Source: Nocardia amikacinitolerans NBRC 108937 (lineage in GTDB: Bacteria > Actinomycetota > Actinomycetes > Mycobacteriales > Mycobacteriaceae). From it: a stretch of DNA of 64,000 nucleotides. The stretch spans positions 1 through 64,000 of the forward strand of contig NZ_BDAU01000034.1 of the NCBI RefSeq assembly GCF_001612615.1, written 5' to 3'. Position numbers and translations under genes: made by a program. Below, piece after piece: positions 17,037 to 28,034 of this stretch; the stretch's first letter is position 1, and each line of letters starts with the position of its first letter. The notes beneath the pieces were generated by a model that saw nothing but the letters and a program-made list of their open reading frames with translations, did no database searches and was not told where the DNA came from.

Positions 17037-18476
17037 TCAGGCGCGCCGCAGGCGCAGGCGAAAACCTTTGGCTCGCTCGGTCTTCTGCCGCAGCGCGGCC
17101 TGCTCGACGCGCGCCTTCTCTTGGAGGGCGTTCTTGGCCTCGCGCAGCAGCTCCTTCTCCTGGCGCGCCTTGTCCTTCAGCGCTCGCTTGGCCTCGCGCA
17201 ACACCTCTTTCTCGTGCCGCGCCTTCTCCTCGAGCACAATCTTGGCCTCGTGCAACGCCGAACGCAGACCGCGCCGCTGCCCGGTCTCGGGATCGGTCAA
17301 CACCGAGTTGTTGTCGGCCCAGCGCTCGGTGTTCGGCAGCGTGATGCCCGCGAACTTGCGCTCCGAGGAGGTCTCCGGCGCGTCGTCGGCGGTGCGCTTC
17401 AGGAACCGGTCCGGCAGCGCCAGCTTGTGGATGGTGCGGAAGGCGAGCAGGTACTGCTTGCCGAGCGAGCCCGTGGTGTAGGGCAGGTCGTACTTGTCGC
17501 AGAGTTCGCGCACCCGTTGGGCGACCTCCGGGTACCGGTTGCTCGGCAGGTCGGGGAACAGGTGGTGCTCGATCTGGTAGCAGAGGTTGCCGCTCATGAA
17601 AGCCATCGCGGGCCCGGCCTTGAAGTTGGCGCTACCGAGCATCTGGCGTAGGTACCACTCGGCCTGCGTCTCGCCCTCGAGCTGCTCGATGGTGAACTTC
17701 TCGGCGCCGTCGGGGAAGTGACCGCAGAAGATCACGGCGTAGGCCCAGAGGTTGCGCACCAGGTTGGCGGTGGCGTTGGCCTTCAGCGTCGACTTCCACG
17801 CCGGTCCGGTCAGCGCGGGGTAGAGCAGGAAGTCCTTGCTCACCTGGCGCGCGATCTTGCGGGCGAACTCCCGGTTCGGCGCCGACAGCAATTCCCGCCT
17901 CGGAGTATTCGTCAGCTCCTTCTCGATGCTCCAATCGTGCAGCGCGATGCCCCACTCGAAGGTGGCGGCCAGCAGCAGGTTGGCCAGCGGCTGCACCAGG
18001 TGGATCGGGCGCCACTCCTCGTCGCGGGTCATCCGCAGGATGCCGAAGCCGAGGTCCTCGTCCTTGCCGAGGACGTTGGTGTAGGTGTGGTGCGAGTAGT
18101 TGTGCGCGCGCCGCCACTGCGACGACGGACCCGTCTGGTCCCACTCCCAGGTGGTGGAGTGGATCTCCGGATCGTTCATCCAGTCCCACTGCCCGTGGCT
18201 GATGTTGTGCCCGAGCTCCATGTTCTCGATGATCTTGGCGACCGAGAGCAGCGCGGTGCCTGCGAGCCAGGCCCAGCGGTTGCGGCTGCCGAAGAGCACC
18301 GCGCGCCCGGCGACCTCGAGGCCGCGCTGGGCCGCGATGGTGCGGCGGATGTACTTCGCGTCGCGTTCGCCGCGGGAGAGTTCGACGGAACGCCGGATGC
18401 TGTCGAGTTCCTGCCCCAGGGTCTCGATATCGGCGGCCGTGAGGTGGGAGAACGTCTGGATATCGGTGATGGCCAC
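17037..18476 (-). CDS. Membrane fatty acyl-CoA desaturase, second copy with coiled-coil tail
   Basis: 479 residues from GTG 18476; the frame runs further upstream into the reductase gene but the family homology begins at AITDIQTFSHLTAADIE. His boxes: HNISHGQWD, HNYSHHTYTN, HQIEHH equivalent as YQIEHHLFPD. It is close to the first copy over the catalytic region. After about residue 410 it carries a highly charged tail of roughly 70 residues with repeats of the form EKARxEKExLREAKxAL, predicted to be a long helix or coiled coil, ending Arg-rich. It lies 106 bp downstream of the reductase on the same strand, so the two are likely cotranscribed. Confidence 0.92.
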   Translation of the reverse strand: MAITDIQTFSHLTAADIETLGQELDSIRRSVELSRGERDAKYIRRTIAAQRGLEVAGRAVLFGSRNRWAWLAGTALLSVAKIIENMELGHNISHGQWDWMNDPEIHSTTWEWDQTGPSSQWRRAHNYSHHTYTNVLGKDEDLGFGILRMTRDEEWRPIHLVQPLANLLLAATFEWGIALHDWSIEKELTNTPRRELLSAPNREFARKIARQVSKDFLLYPALTGPAWKSTLKANATANLVRNLWAYAVIFCGHFPDGAEKFTIEQLEGETQAEWYLRQMLGSANFKAGPAMAFMSGNLCYQIEHHLFPDLPSNRYPEVAQRVRELCDKYDLPYTTGSLGKQYLLAFRTIHKLALPDRFLKRTADDAPETSSERKFAGITLPNTERWADNNSVLTDPETGQRRGLRSALHEAKIVLEEKARHEKEVLREAKRALKDKARQEKELLREAKNALQEKARVEQAALRQKTERAKGFRLRLRRA

Positions 18477-18582
18477 CGGAGTCCCTTCTCTGCTCGACTG
18501 ATGGGGTCGAGGGTACCCGTGTCCGATGCGGTATCGGTGTGGTCCGCGGGTGCGCACCGCGCGGACGTACCGATCCGGCAGA

Positions 18583-19719
18583 TCACACGTCCAGCGTGCA
18601 GTCACCCGCGGCGGCGGAGATACAGGTCTGCACCTTGTCGCCCTCGCGGCGCTCGTCGCCGTTTCTCAGGTCCCGTGTGTGTCCGGAACTCAAGGTCACC
18701 ACACACGTCTGGCAGATGCCCATCCGGCAGCCGAACGGCATCTGAACCCCGACCGACTCGCCGGCCTCCAGCAGGCTGGTCGCGCCGTCGACCGTGACGC
18801 TGCGGCCGCTCTTGCCGAAGCTGACGGTGCCGCCCTCGCCGACCGCCGAGCGCTCGATCTCGAACCGCTCCACGTGCAGGCGGTCGGCCAGACCGGCCTC
18901 CCGCCAGTGCTGTTCGATCTCGTCCAGCATGGCGGCCGGGCCGCAGGCCCAGGTGTCGCGTTCCCGCCAGTCCGGGAACTTCTGGTCCAAGTCGGCGAGC
19001 TTGAACTTGCCGTGCTCGCCGGTCAGGTGCAGGTGCGACTGGAAACTCGGGTGCCGGTCGTGCAGCGCGCGCAGCTCGTCGCCGAACATCACGTCCTCGG
19101 CGGTGCGCGCGGAATGCAGGTGCACGACGTCGGAGACCGAGCCGCGCCGGTCCATCGCGCGCAGCATCGACATCACCGGCGTGATGCCGCTGCCCGCGGT
19201 GAGGAACAGCACCTTGGCGGGCGGCGGGTAGGGCAGCACGAACCCGCCCTGCGGCGCCTGCAACCGGACGATCGTGCCCGGCTTGACCCCGCCGACGATG
19301 TGGCTGGACAGGAAGCCCTCCGGCATCGCCTTCACGGCGATGGAGATCAGGCGCTTGCCGCCGTGCTCGGGGGCGTTCCAGTCCGGCGGGCAGGTCAGCG
19401 AGTAGGACCGCCAGTGCCAGCGGCCGTCGACCAGCAGGCCGATGCCGATGTACTGGCCCGGCTGGAACTTGAAGTCGAAGCCCCAGCCCGGCTTGATCAC
19501 CAGGGTCGCCGAATCGGCGGTCTCCTTGCGCACGTCGACGATCCGGCCGCGCAGCTCGCGCGCCGACCACAGCGGGTTGGCCAGGTGCAGGTAGTCGTCG
19601 GGCAGCAGCGGTGTGGTCACCCGGGCGACGGCCCCGCGCAACACGTTGAGCCGACCGCCGCGGTCGGCGACGCTCGCCGCGGGCGCTTCGAGCCAGTCCC
19701 GGACATTCTTGAAGACCAT
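18583..19719 (-). CDS. Ferredoxin reductase-type electron donor of the desaturase
   Basis: 378 residues. Order: FAD-binding barrel (about 50-155, containing GQYIGIGL and RSYSL), NAD(P)-binding domain with GSGITPVMSMLRA near residue 175, and a C-terminal plant-type 2Fe-2S domain with the cysteine cluster CRMGICQTC plus the terminal Cys before TLDV. It matches Rv3230c, the NADPH-dependent partner of DesA3 in M. tuberculosis. It passes electrons from NAD(P)H through FAD and the iron-sulfur cluster to the di-iron desaturase. A single operator-like box is located at 19780-19793, about 60 bp upstream of its ATG. Confidence 0.92.
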   Translation of the reverse strand: MVFKNVRDWLEAPAASVADRGGRLNVLRGAVARVTTPLLPDDYLHLANPLWSARELRGRIVDVRKETADSATLVIKPGWGFDFKFQPGQYIGIGLLVDGRWHWRSYSLTCPPDWNAPEHGGKRLISIAVKAMPEGFLSSHIVGGVKPGTIVRLQAPQGGFVLPYPPPAKVLFLTAGSGITPVMSMLRAMDRRGSVSDVVHLHSARTAEDVMFGDELRALHDRHPSFQSHLHLTGEHGKFKLADLDQKFPDWRERDTWACGPAAMLDEIEQHWREAGLADRLHVERFEIERSAVGEGGTVSFGKSGRSVTVDGATSLLEAGESVGVQMPFGCRMGICQTCVVTLSSGHTRDLRNGDERREGDKVQTCISAAAGDCTLDV

Positions 19720-19779
19720 CGGTGCCGTTTCGTCTTTCTGTCGAGGTGGCGACCGCCGTCGGGGTCGCTCTCGGCTAGG

Positions 19780-19793
19780 TTACGGCATCGTAG
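19780..19793 (-). promoter_or_regulatory. TTAC-N6-GTAR box before the reductase-desaturase operon
   Basis: TTACGGCATCGTAG with flanks GG and GTT matches the two boxes before the first desaturase at every fixed position of RGTTACRRYAYCGTARGTT. It lies 61 bp upstream of the reductase start, consistent with overlap of its promoter. Confidence 0.6.
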
Positions 19794-19826
19794 GTTAGCG
19801 GGCAGCTCCGACCGCGACCCGACGCC

Positions 19827-20375
19827 TCAGAGCAGGTCGAGCAGGAACGGCAGTTCCTGTGCCGCGTACCAGGCGAGCTGGTGGTCCTCGGCGTCGCCGA
19901 GCACGAACTCCGCGTCGGGGTCGCCGAGATCGGCCGCGTCGACGACGTCCACCGCCTTGGCCACCTCGGGTTCGGCCTCGGCCAGGTCGACGTGGATCGA
20001 CGCGATCCGGTCGTAGCCGATTGGACCCGCGAGCTTGACCACCGCGTCGTCGAGGTCGGGCCGCAGTTTGGCGCCGACGACGTCCGCGGCGATCACGGCC
20101 CGCCGGTACACAGGACCGCCGGACGGTCGCGCGGCAGCGGGTTCGCCGTCCTCGATGTCCTCGACGATCGCCTCGCGCTCGGCGGCGAGCAGGCGCAGCG
20201 AGGCGCGGGCGGCCTCGGCCATGGCGACCTCGGCCAGCTCCTCGTCGTCGCCGGAGGCGTAGGCCTCGCGCAGCGCCGGGGTGACCGCGAACGCGGTGCC
20301 GCCGATCGGGAACAGCTCCCGCTCGGCGACCAGCTCGCGCAGCATCGGCACCGTCGCGGGCACGTACACCCGCAT
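19827..20375 (-). CDS. Conserved hypothetical protein (Rv3231c-like, DUF6912)
   Basis: 182 residues from ATG 20375, chosen because AGAAG lies 7 nt before it and the conserved start MRVYVPATVPML follows; a start at 20402 would overlap the acyltransferase gene. It is acidic (long runs of Glu, Asp and Ala) and ends AWYAAQELPFLLDLL. Homologues occupy the same place beside the reductase in mycobacteria. No catalytic motif can be seen, and no function is known. It follows the acyltransferase by 13 bp and is probably cotranscribed with it. Confidence 0.8.
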   Translation of the reverse strand: MRVYVPATVPMLRELVAERELFPIGGTAFAVTPALREAYASGDDEELAEVAMAEAARASLRLLAAEREAIVEDIEDGEPAAARPSGGPVYRRAVIAADVVGAKLRPDLDDAVVKLAGPIGYDRIASIHVDLAEAEPEVAKAVDVVDAADLGDPDAEFVLGDAEDHQLAWYAAQELPFLLDLL

Positions 20376-20388
20376 GGTGTTCTTCTGA

Positions 20389-21810
20389 TCAGACGCAGGC
20401 ACCGAGCATCTCCTCCATGGACTCGTGCACCGCGGCGGCCAGCACCTCGATGTCGGCCATCGCGTCGCGGTCGGCGTTGAGTCCGTAGAAGACGCGTCCG
20501 TCGTAGGACGTGATCCCGATGCTCGAGGCCTGATTGCGCAGCAGCGGCGACACCGGATACATCTCCAGCATCCGCGCGCCGCCGATGTACATCGGCGTCT
20601 GCGGACCCGGCGCGTTGGTGATCACCAAGTTGAACGTGTGCTCTGCGAACGTACTCGCCGCCCGCACGCTCATCGCATGCAGGCTGGCCGGAGCGAAACC
20701 GGCCATGTGCACCAGCGTGCGCGCCCGCACCCCGCGCCGCGCCCTGCTGTTGGCCTCGGTGGCGTGCGCGATGTGCGAGAGCCGGATCACCGGATTGGGC
20801 TCGCCTACCGGCAGATCCAACAGGAACGAGGACACCTCGCTCGCGGGCTCGAGCCGATCGTGGTCCGGTCCCTCCACGTAGACCGACATGGGCACCACCG
20901 CGCGCAGCGTGGTCGATTCGATCAGCGCCTCGCCGCGGGACAGCAGCCAGTTCCGTAGCGCGCCGGTGACCACGGCGAGAATCGCGTCGTTGGTCGAGCA
21001 GCCGAAGCGCTGACGGATCTTGCGGTAGTCACCGAGGTCGGTGCGCACCACGTCGAAGCGGCGGCTGCGCGAGGTGCGCGCGTTGAGCGGGCTGTCCGGT
21101 GCGCCGATGGCCGCGGTGCGCACCGCCGAGACGACCGAGTCGACCGCGCGACCCGCGGCGCCGATCATCGCGAAGGCGTCGGCGCTCGCGTCGCGCGCCA
21201 CCTCCAGCGCCTCGCGCGGCTGGGCAGCCAGATGAGTGAGCGCGCCGACAAGCAGTTCCACGTCGGTGGGTTCGCGCGGCGCGACCCAGGAGTCGTCGGC
21301 GAGACCGCGCGGCGAGGGGCTGTTGTCCAGGATGACGTGTCCGATCTCCAGCGCGCTCGCGCCGTCGACCAGCGCCGAGTGGGTCTTGGTGAAGATCGCG
21401 CAGCGGCCCTCGGTGAGTCCCTCGATCAGATACATCTCCCACAGCGGTTTGCTCTGGTCGAGCGGTCGCGAGGCCAGCCGCGCGACCAGGTCGTGCAGCT
21501 GCTCGTCGGTGCCCGGACTCGGCAGCGCGGAGCGGCGGATGTGATAGGTGATGTCGAAGCGGCTGTCCTCCACCCACACCGGCCTGCCGAGCGCGAACGG
21601 GATCTCGCGCACCTTGCGCCGGTAGCGCGGGACAAGCGAGAGCCTGCTCTCCGCGAGATCGACCAGGCGGTCGTAGTCGAGGGCCGGTTCGCCGTCGAGA
21701 TGGCCGTCGTCGGCGTTGCGGACGATCGCGAGCGAGCCGATGTGGATCGGATTGCTGCTCGACTCGAGCCGATAGAACGCCGCGTCCTGCGGCGTCAAAC
21801 GCGTGATCAC
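20389..21810 (-). CDS. Wax ester synthase / diacylglycerol acyltransferase-type protein
   Basis: 473 residues, the usual length of WS/DGAT (Tgs) enzymes, which esterify acyl-CoA with diacylglycerol or fatty alcohols to make storage lipids. The family opening DAAFYRLESSSNPIHIGSL is present, and the C-terminal half contains VITNAPGPQTPMYIGGA. The catalytic HHxxxDG motif reads HSALVDG, so the second His, the proposed general base, is Ser. The neighbourhood matches that of tgs3/Rv3233c in M. tuberculosis, where from memory the gene is split. The enzyme may have altered or no acyltransferase activity. A short perfect dyad is located 40 bp upstream. Confidence 0.88.
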   Translation of the reverse strand: MITRLTPQDAAFYRLESSSNPIHIGSLAIVRNADDGHLDGEPALDYDRLVDLAESRLSLVPRYRRKVREIPFALGRPVWVEDSRFDITYHIRRSALPSPGTDEQLHDLVARLASRPLDQSKPLWEMYLIEGLTEGRCAIFTKTHSALVDGASALEIGHVILDNSPSPRGLADDSWVAPREPTDVELLVGALTHLAAQPREALEVARDASADAFAMIGAAGRAVDSVVSAVRTAAIGAPDSPLNARTSRSRRFDVVRTDLGDYRKIRQRFGCSTNDAILAVVTGALRNWLLSRGEALIESTTLRAVVPMSVYVEGPDHDRLEPASEVSSFLLDLPVGEPNPVIRLSHIAHATEANSRARRGVRARTLVHMAGFAPASLHAMSVRAASTFAEHTFNLVITNAPGPQTPMYIGGARMLEMYPVSPLLRNQASSIGITSYDGRVFYGLNADRDAMADIEVLAAAVHESMEEMLGACV

Positions 21811-22318
21811 GCTGCCCGGTGCTCCTTCCGATGCCGTGTCCCCGCTTCATTGTCGTTCGCGACAACTGAAAGGTGGGGGATCCTGTGGCATATCCAGCGA
21901 AAAAACACGAGCCGCACTGCTCTTGCCCGTCCGCGTGCCGGGGTGTTGCGGGAACGTTCGGTCCGATCGCACGCCGCCGACGGCGCGCCGGACGTCTGCC
22001 ATCGTATGGCACCTGCGTTCGAAGCGGTTCGGCTCCAGCGGGATTCACCGGCGGTTCGCCGAAGGGACCGGCGCGACGGGTCGCCGAGTCCCAGGTCCGC
22101 GGCCGCTGCGGGCATCGCGCGCGACGCGAGGCGAGTACGGTGAGAAGCGACGCCACGCGACCGCTGCGGCGATGCCGTGCGACGTGATACGACGCTGGTC
22201 ACCCGCGCTCAGCATGGTCGCGGCATTACCATGAGGGGTGCTGCGGCTTCCGCCGTGCCCGGCGGAGGTTGTGGGGGCCGAAACATTTGACACACCGACC
22301 AGAGGACTGACGAGACCC
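21811..22318. other. 508-bp intergenic region between acyltransferase and secA
   Basis: Divergent promoter region. A perfect dyad TTGTCG-TTCG-CGACAA at 21850-21865 lies 40 bp upstream of the acyltransferase start and could be an operator. A TTGACA hexamer occurs at 22287-22292, 26 bp before the secA start, but without a matching -10 at normal spacing, so I do not call it a promoter. No frame in the region shows family resemblance. In mycobacteria several genes lie between tgs3 and secA1; they are absent here. Confidence 0.5.
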
Positions 22319-25165
<2,847 letters not shown>

Positions 25166-25172
25166 CAGCTCG

Positions 25173-25214
25173 AACAACGAAGGCGCCCAGGGTTTCCTGG
25201 GTGCCTTCGTTGTT
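25173..25214 (+). terminator. Bidirectional terminator after secA
   Basis: 19-nt arms (25173-25191 and 25196-25214) pair throughout with one G-U wobble, loop GTTT, and the stem ends in TTGTTTCT on the plus strand. It lies between the converging secA and DUF4352-like genes and can serve both. Confidence 0.85.
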
Positions 25215-25220
25215 TCTGCG

Positions 25221-25814
25221 TCACCCGAGGGCGACGCGGGCGCCGCCGGAGAAGGCGGAGTCGTGGAATTCGATGGCGGTGGGGGTGGTGCCCTTGGGGA
25301 CGTCGAAGGCGAGGACGACGGAAATTCGGTTGCCGGGGTTGATTTCGGTGACCAGGTTCTTGTTGAGGTTCACCTCGGCGGCGGTGTCGTTGCTGTAGAG
25401 GCGGCCTTGGGCGTCGACGAGTTTCTGGTTGTCGCCGAAGTAGGTCTGCGGTCGGTCGCCGGTGTTGCTGACGTCGACGTACACCAGGATGAATTCGCCC
25501 TGGGCGTCCTTCTTGAGGAATTCGTTGTCGCCGACGGAGGCGACCGGGCGTTCGACGCGGGTGACGACGAAACCGAATTTGCCGTCGCGCACCTCGGAAC
25601 CCGCGGGGGCCGTGGAGGTCCGCTTCTCCGTGCTCTCGGCGACTTCGTCGGCCGCGCTGCTCAACAGCGCGACGCATCCGCCGAACAGCAGCAGCACGAA
25701 CGCGAAGAACCCGCCGAGCACCCACGGCCACACCGCCCGCTTCTTCTTCGGCGGCGGCGGGTAGTGCGGACTCTGGCCTGCCCACGGTTGTTGGGGCGTC
25801 TGTGGATTGGTCAT
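25221..25814 (-). CDS. Membrane-anchored DUF4352-type protein
   Basis: 197 residues from ATG 25814. A Pro/Gln-rich cytosolic leader and a KKKR stop are followed by one membrane helix (VWPWVLGGFFAFVLLLFGG, about 29-48) and an extracellular immunoglobulin-like domain. The strands GEFILVYVDVSNTGDRP and ISVVLAFDVPKGTTP are typical of DUF4352/MPT63-like beta-sandwiches. The single Cys inside the helix is not in a convincing lipobox. Function of the family is unknown. It is monocistronic, and direct repeats lie upstream. Confidence 0.8.
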   Translation of the reverse strand: MTNPQTPQQPWAGQSPHYPPPPKKKRAVWPWVLGGFFAFVLLLFGGCVALLSSAADEVAESTEKRTSTAPAGSEVRDGKFGFVVTRVERPVASVGDNEFLKKDAQGEFILVYVDVSNTGDRPQTYFGDNQKLVDAQGRLYSNDTAAEVNLNKNLVTEINPGNRISVVLAFDVPKGTTPTAIEFHDSAFSGGARVALG

Positions 25815-25937
25815 GCCGGTATTCCTTTCTCGACTGCGGGGCGAGCGCGGTGCTGGGGCTGCCGCACGCGACAGCACGGAAATGCGCGGCGGTTCGATGG
25901 CGTGCCGTCGGGAGCGACGGTTCGCGCCGGGCGGTTC

Positions 25938-25985
25938 GAGGTTTAGCCGAAGTCCCCCGGTGGAAGTCTGGAGGTTAGCCGAAAG
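25938..25985. repeat. Short direct repeat upstream of the DUF4352-like gene
   Basis: GAGGTTTAGCCGAAG (25938-25952) and GAGGTTAGCCGAAAG (25971-25985) differ by one inserted T and one inserted A and are 33 bp apart, about three helical turns. They lie in the 370-bp gap 25815-26184, which otherwise holds no gene. They may be paired regulator sites. Confidence 0.4.
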
Positions 25986-26184
25986 TGCTGGACCGAGGGC
26001 TTTTTCGGGCAGGTGTTAGGGGGACCGTTCGGTGACTGTCCTGATCATGGTCTGGACACGCCGTTGGCGGCGGGACGCCGTTTCGGTACAGCTCGGGAAA
26101 CCGGGTGGCTGCCACGGAATCGCTCGAGGGCACTCGGATGCGAGTTCACGGGAGATGGCCGATCGGAGGAGTAGCGTCCGGGCC

Positions 26185-26562
26185 ATGGATCGCGATGCTG
26201 TTCGCGCGTGGGTGGCGGCCTACGAACGGGCTTGGCGCACACCGGGCACCGACGTACTCGCCGAACTGTTCGCCGCCGACGCCGACTACGTGGTGTCACC
26301 CTGGGCGAGCCCGATCGTCGGTATGCCCGCGCTAGCCGAGTTCTGGGAACGGGGCAGGGACGGAGCCGACGAGCCCTTCACCATGACCTCCGACCTCGTC
26401 GCGGTCGATGGCGACACCGCGGTGGTCAGGGTGGCGGTCGAATACGAGCGCGACGACCCCTCCCGCTGGCGCGACCTGTGGATCATCCGCTTCGACGATT
26501 CCGGCCGCTGTATCCACTTCGAGGAGTGGCCGTTCGCGCCGGGACAACCCGACGGTCACTGA
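26185..26562 (+). CDS. SnoaL/NTF2-like small protein
   Basis: 125 residues from ATG 26185. The pattern of an N-terminal helix pair (VRAWVAAYERAWRT), a central FAADADYVVSPW and long strands (DTAVVRVAVEY, LWIIRFDDSGRCIHFEEWP) is that of the cone-shaped NTF2/SnoaL fold. Such proteins act as small cyclases, isomerases or hydrolases, or merely bind ligands; no substrate is suggested by context. The upstream frame to 26032 has no resemblance. It converges on the nucleotidyltransferase gene. Confidence 0.75.
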   Translation: MDRDAVRAWVAAYERAWRTPGTDVLAELFAADADYVVSPWASPIVGMPALAEFWERGRDGADEPFTMTSDLVAVDGDTAVVRVAVEYERDDPSRWRDLWIIRFDDSGRCIHFEEWPFAPGQPDGH

Positions 26563-26621
26563 CCACACCCGCGCCAACGGGCCACTTCAGTGCCGAACGA
26601 GTTTCACAGCGAACGCGCGAT

Positions 26622-27386
26622 TCACGCGCTGTACTGGAGTATTTCGCCTGCGAGGGCGGCGGCGGTGTCGTGCGCCTGCGGCAGGCGGTCGGCCCACGTG
26701 TCGGCGGCGTCGCCCAAGTAGACGGCGCGGGCGTGGGCGAGCGCCGGGCGGTGTTCGTCGGGGAGGCGGTCGATGGCCCAGCTCGCGGCCTCGGATTTGG
26801 CACGAATCTCGCCGGTTTCCAACGTCATCCAGACCCGGGCCAGCCGGAGCAGGACGTTGCGCGTGTCGCTGTCGAGTTCGGTCAGCAGATCGGGGATGCC
26901 GTCGAGCAGCGCGCCGCGCAGATGCTCCGCCGGGACGGGGTCGAGGAGCTCGGCGGGAGGCGGCCCGAGCAGTGGGGAGTCGGCCTGGAGGGTCATCGTG
27001 ATCAAGACGGCGAGGTCGGCGTCCGGCGCGGCGACGGGCAGCGCGCCGCGCTCGTACTCGTCGCGCAGCCATTCGCCGTACTGGAAATCGAGGGTTGGCG
27101 GATACTGCCACGGCCGCACGTCGGTGTGCGCGACGGTGCTGAGTTCGACGGGCCGCGGCGCCCCGGATACGCGCGGATCGCCCGAAACGGCGAGCAATCC
27201 GTCGACCAACGCCCGCCGCTGCTCGGTCTCCAAATGCCCATCGGTGACCACGAGAACATCGATATCGCTGTGCGGCCGCAACCCGCCGAGCGCCGCCGAA
27301 CCGTGGCGATAGGCGCCGAGCAACTGGGGCCCGAGCACGGCGCGGAGCAGATCGGCGACGGCGGCTTCCTGAGTCACCCGCTCCAC
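26622..27386 (-). CDS. Aminoglycoside nucleotidyltransferase-like protein (ANT/AadA type)
   Basis: 254 residues. The N-terminal nucleotidyltransferase signature GSAALGGLRPHSDIDVLVV (GS-x10-DxD) starts near residue 29. The C-terminal helical domain with RNVLLRLARVWMTLETGEI and SEAASWAI matches the ANT(3'')/ANT(9) (DUF4111) substrate-binding domain. Known members adenylylate spectinomycin or streptomycin. Whether this chromosomal copy does so, or acts on another small molecule, cannot be told from sequence. It lies 62 bp downstream of a RelE-type gene on the same strand and could be read from the toxin-antitoxin promoter. Confidence 0.8.
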   Translation of the reverse strand: MERVTQEAAVADLLRAVLGPQLLGAYRHGSAALGGLRPHSDIDVLVVTDGHLETEQRRALVDGLLAVSGDPRVSGAPRPVELSTVAHTDVRPWQYPPTLDFQYGEWLRDEYERGALPVAAPDADLAVLITMTLQADSPLLGPPPAELLDPVPAEHLRGALLDGIPDLLTELDSDTRNVLLRLARVWMTLETGEIRAKSEAASWAIDRLPDEHRPALAHARAVYLGDAADTWADRLPQAHDTAAALAGEILQYSA

Positions 27387-27448
27387 TGTAGGCGCACCCG
27401 CGGCACGCGGCTGGCCGACGACGCGCGCCGCTGCCGCTCTGCACGTGA

Positions 27449-27712
27449 CTATTCGTAGATGTCGCGGCGGTGGCCGGCGGTGACAACGAGGATGATCAGT
27501 TTGCCGTCGTCGACCTCGTAGACCAGCCGATAGTTGCCGACGCGCAGTCGAAAGCCGGGCCGACCGGTGAGGGCTTTGACGTCCACTCCGTCGCGGCGGT
27601 AGGGATCGTCGCCGAGCAATGTCAGGGCGACCAAGAGCCGCATGGCATCGTGCTGCGGAATCGTCCGGAGCGCGCGACGCGCGGCCGGAGTCCAGCAGAA
27701 CTCGTATTTCAC
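27449..27712 (-). CDS. RelE-type toxin
   Basis: 87 residues, standard RelE/ParE length. The opening YEFCWTPAARRALRTIP, the central ALTGRPGFRLRVGNYRLVYEV and the ending AGHRRDIYE match RelE-like ribosome-dependent mRNA interferases. The start overlaps the antitoxin stop by 4 nt (ATGA), so the pair is coupled with the antitoxin first, the usual order. Conserved Arg and Tyr residues of the active surface are present, so it looks intact. Confidence 0.88.
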   Translation of the reverse strand: MKYEFCWTPAARRALRTIPQHDAMRLLVALTLLGDDPYRRDGVDVKALTGRPGFRLRVGNYRLVYEVDDGKLIILVVTAGHRRDIYE

Positions 27713-27987
27713 GCCGCGCCTTCGTGTCCGGCTGCGAGTATGTCGTCCATCATCTGGCCGAGCGTGATGTTCTCCGGCTCACCACCCTCGGCGAGCGCTG
27801 CATCGGCCATGCGGCCGAGTTGCTCGTCTTCCCATTCCTCGAGCTTGGCGAGCATGAACAGCGGGATAACTGCTGCGGCCGGTTCTCCGGCGCGGGTGAT
27901 CACGGTGACGTGGCCCTCGTGGGCCGCGGCGCTGACGACGGCGGGCAATTGGGCGCGGGCTTCGCGGATGCTGAGCTGGTCGTCCAT
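27709..27987 (-). CDS. RelB/Phd-type antitoxin
   Basis: 92 residues from ATG 27987. The N-terminus (LSIREARAQLPAVVSAAAHEG, HVTVITRAGEPAAAVIP) is a Phd/YefM-type DNA-binding domain, followed by an acidic toxin-binding C-terminus with LEEWEDEQLGRMADAALAEG. It should neutralise the RelE-like toxin and repress its own promoter. A perfect dyad at 27997-28014 lies 10 bp upstream, well placed for autoregulation. Confidence 0.88.
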   Translation of the reverse strand: MDDQLSIREARAQLPAVVSAAAHEGHVTVITRAGEPAAAVIPLFMLAKLEEWEDEQLGRMADAALAEGGEPENITLGQMMDDILAAGHEGAA

Positions 27988-27996
27988 ACTTGGAGT

Positions 27997-28014
27997 GTAC
28001 ACCCGGGCGTGTAC
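27997..28014 (-). promoter_or_regulatory. Operator of the RelBE-type pair
   Basis: Perfect inverted repeat GTACAC-CCGGGC-GTGTAC, 10 bp upstream of the antitoxin start. Phd/YefM antitoxins recognise GTACA-containing palindromes, as known for YefM, so this is a very plausible operator. It lies between the antitoxin and the 3' end of rsgA. Confidence 0.75.
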
Positions 28015-28034
28015 GCGAAGGGGTGATCGCGGCG

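Noticed and set aside
15648..17651. A 667-codon plus-strand open frame
   Set aside because: Antisense to both desaturase genes, which carry complete His boxes on the other strand.
22287..22292. TTGACA hexamer before secA
   Set aside because: There is no TANNNT-like -10 at 16-19 bp and only 26 bp to the start codon, so it is not a supported promoter.
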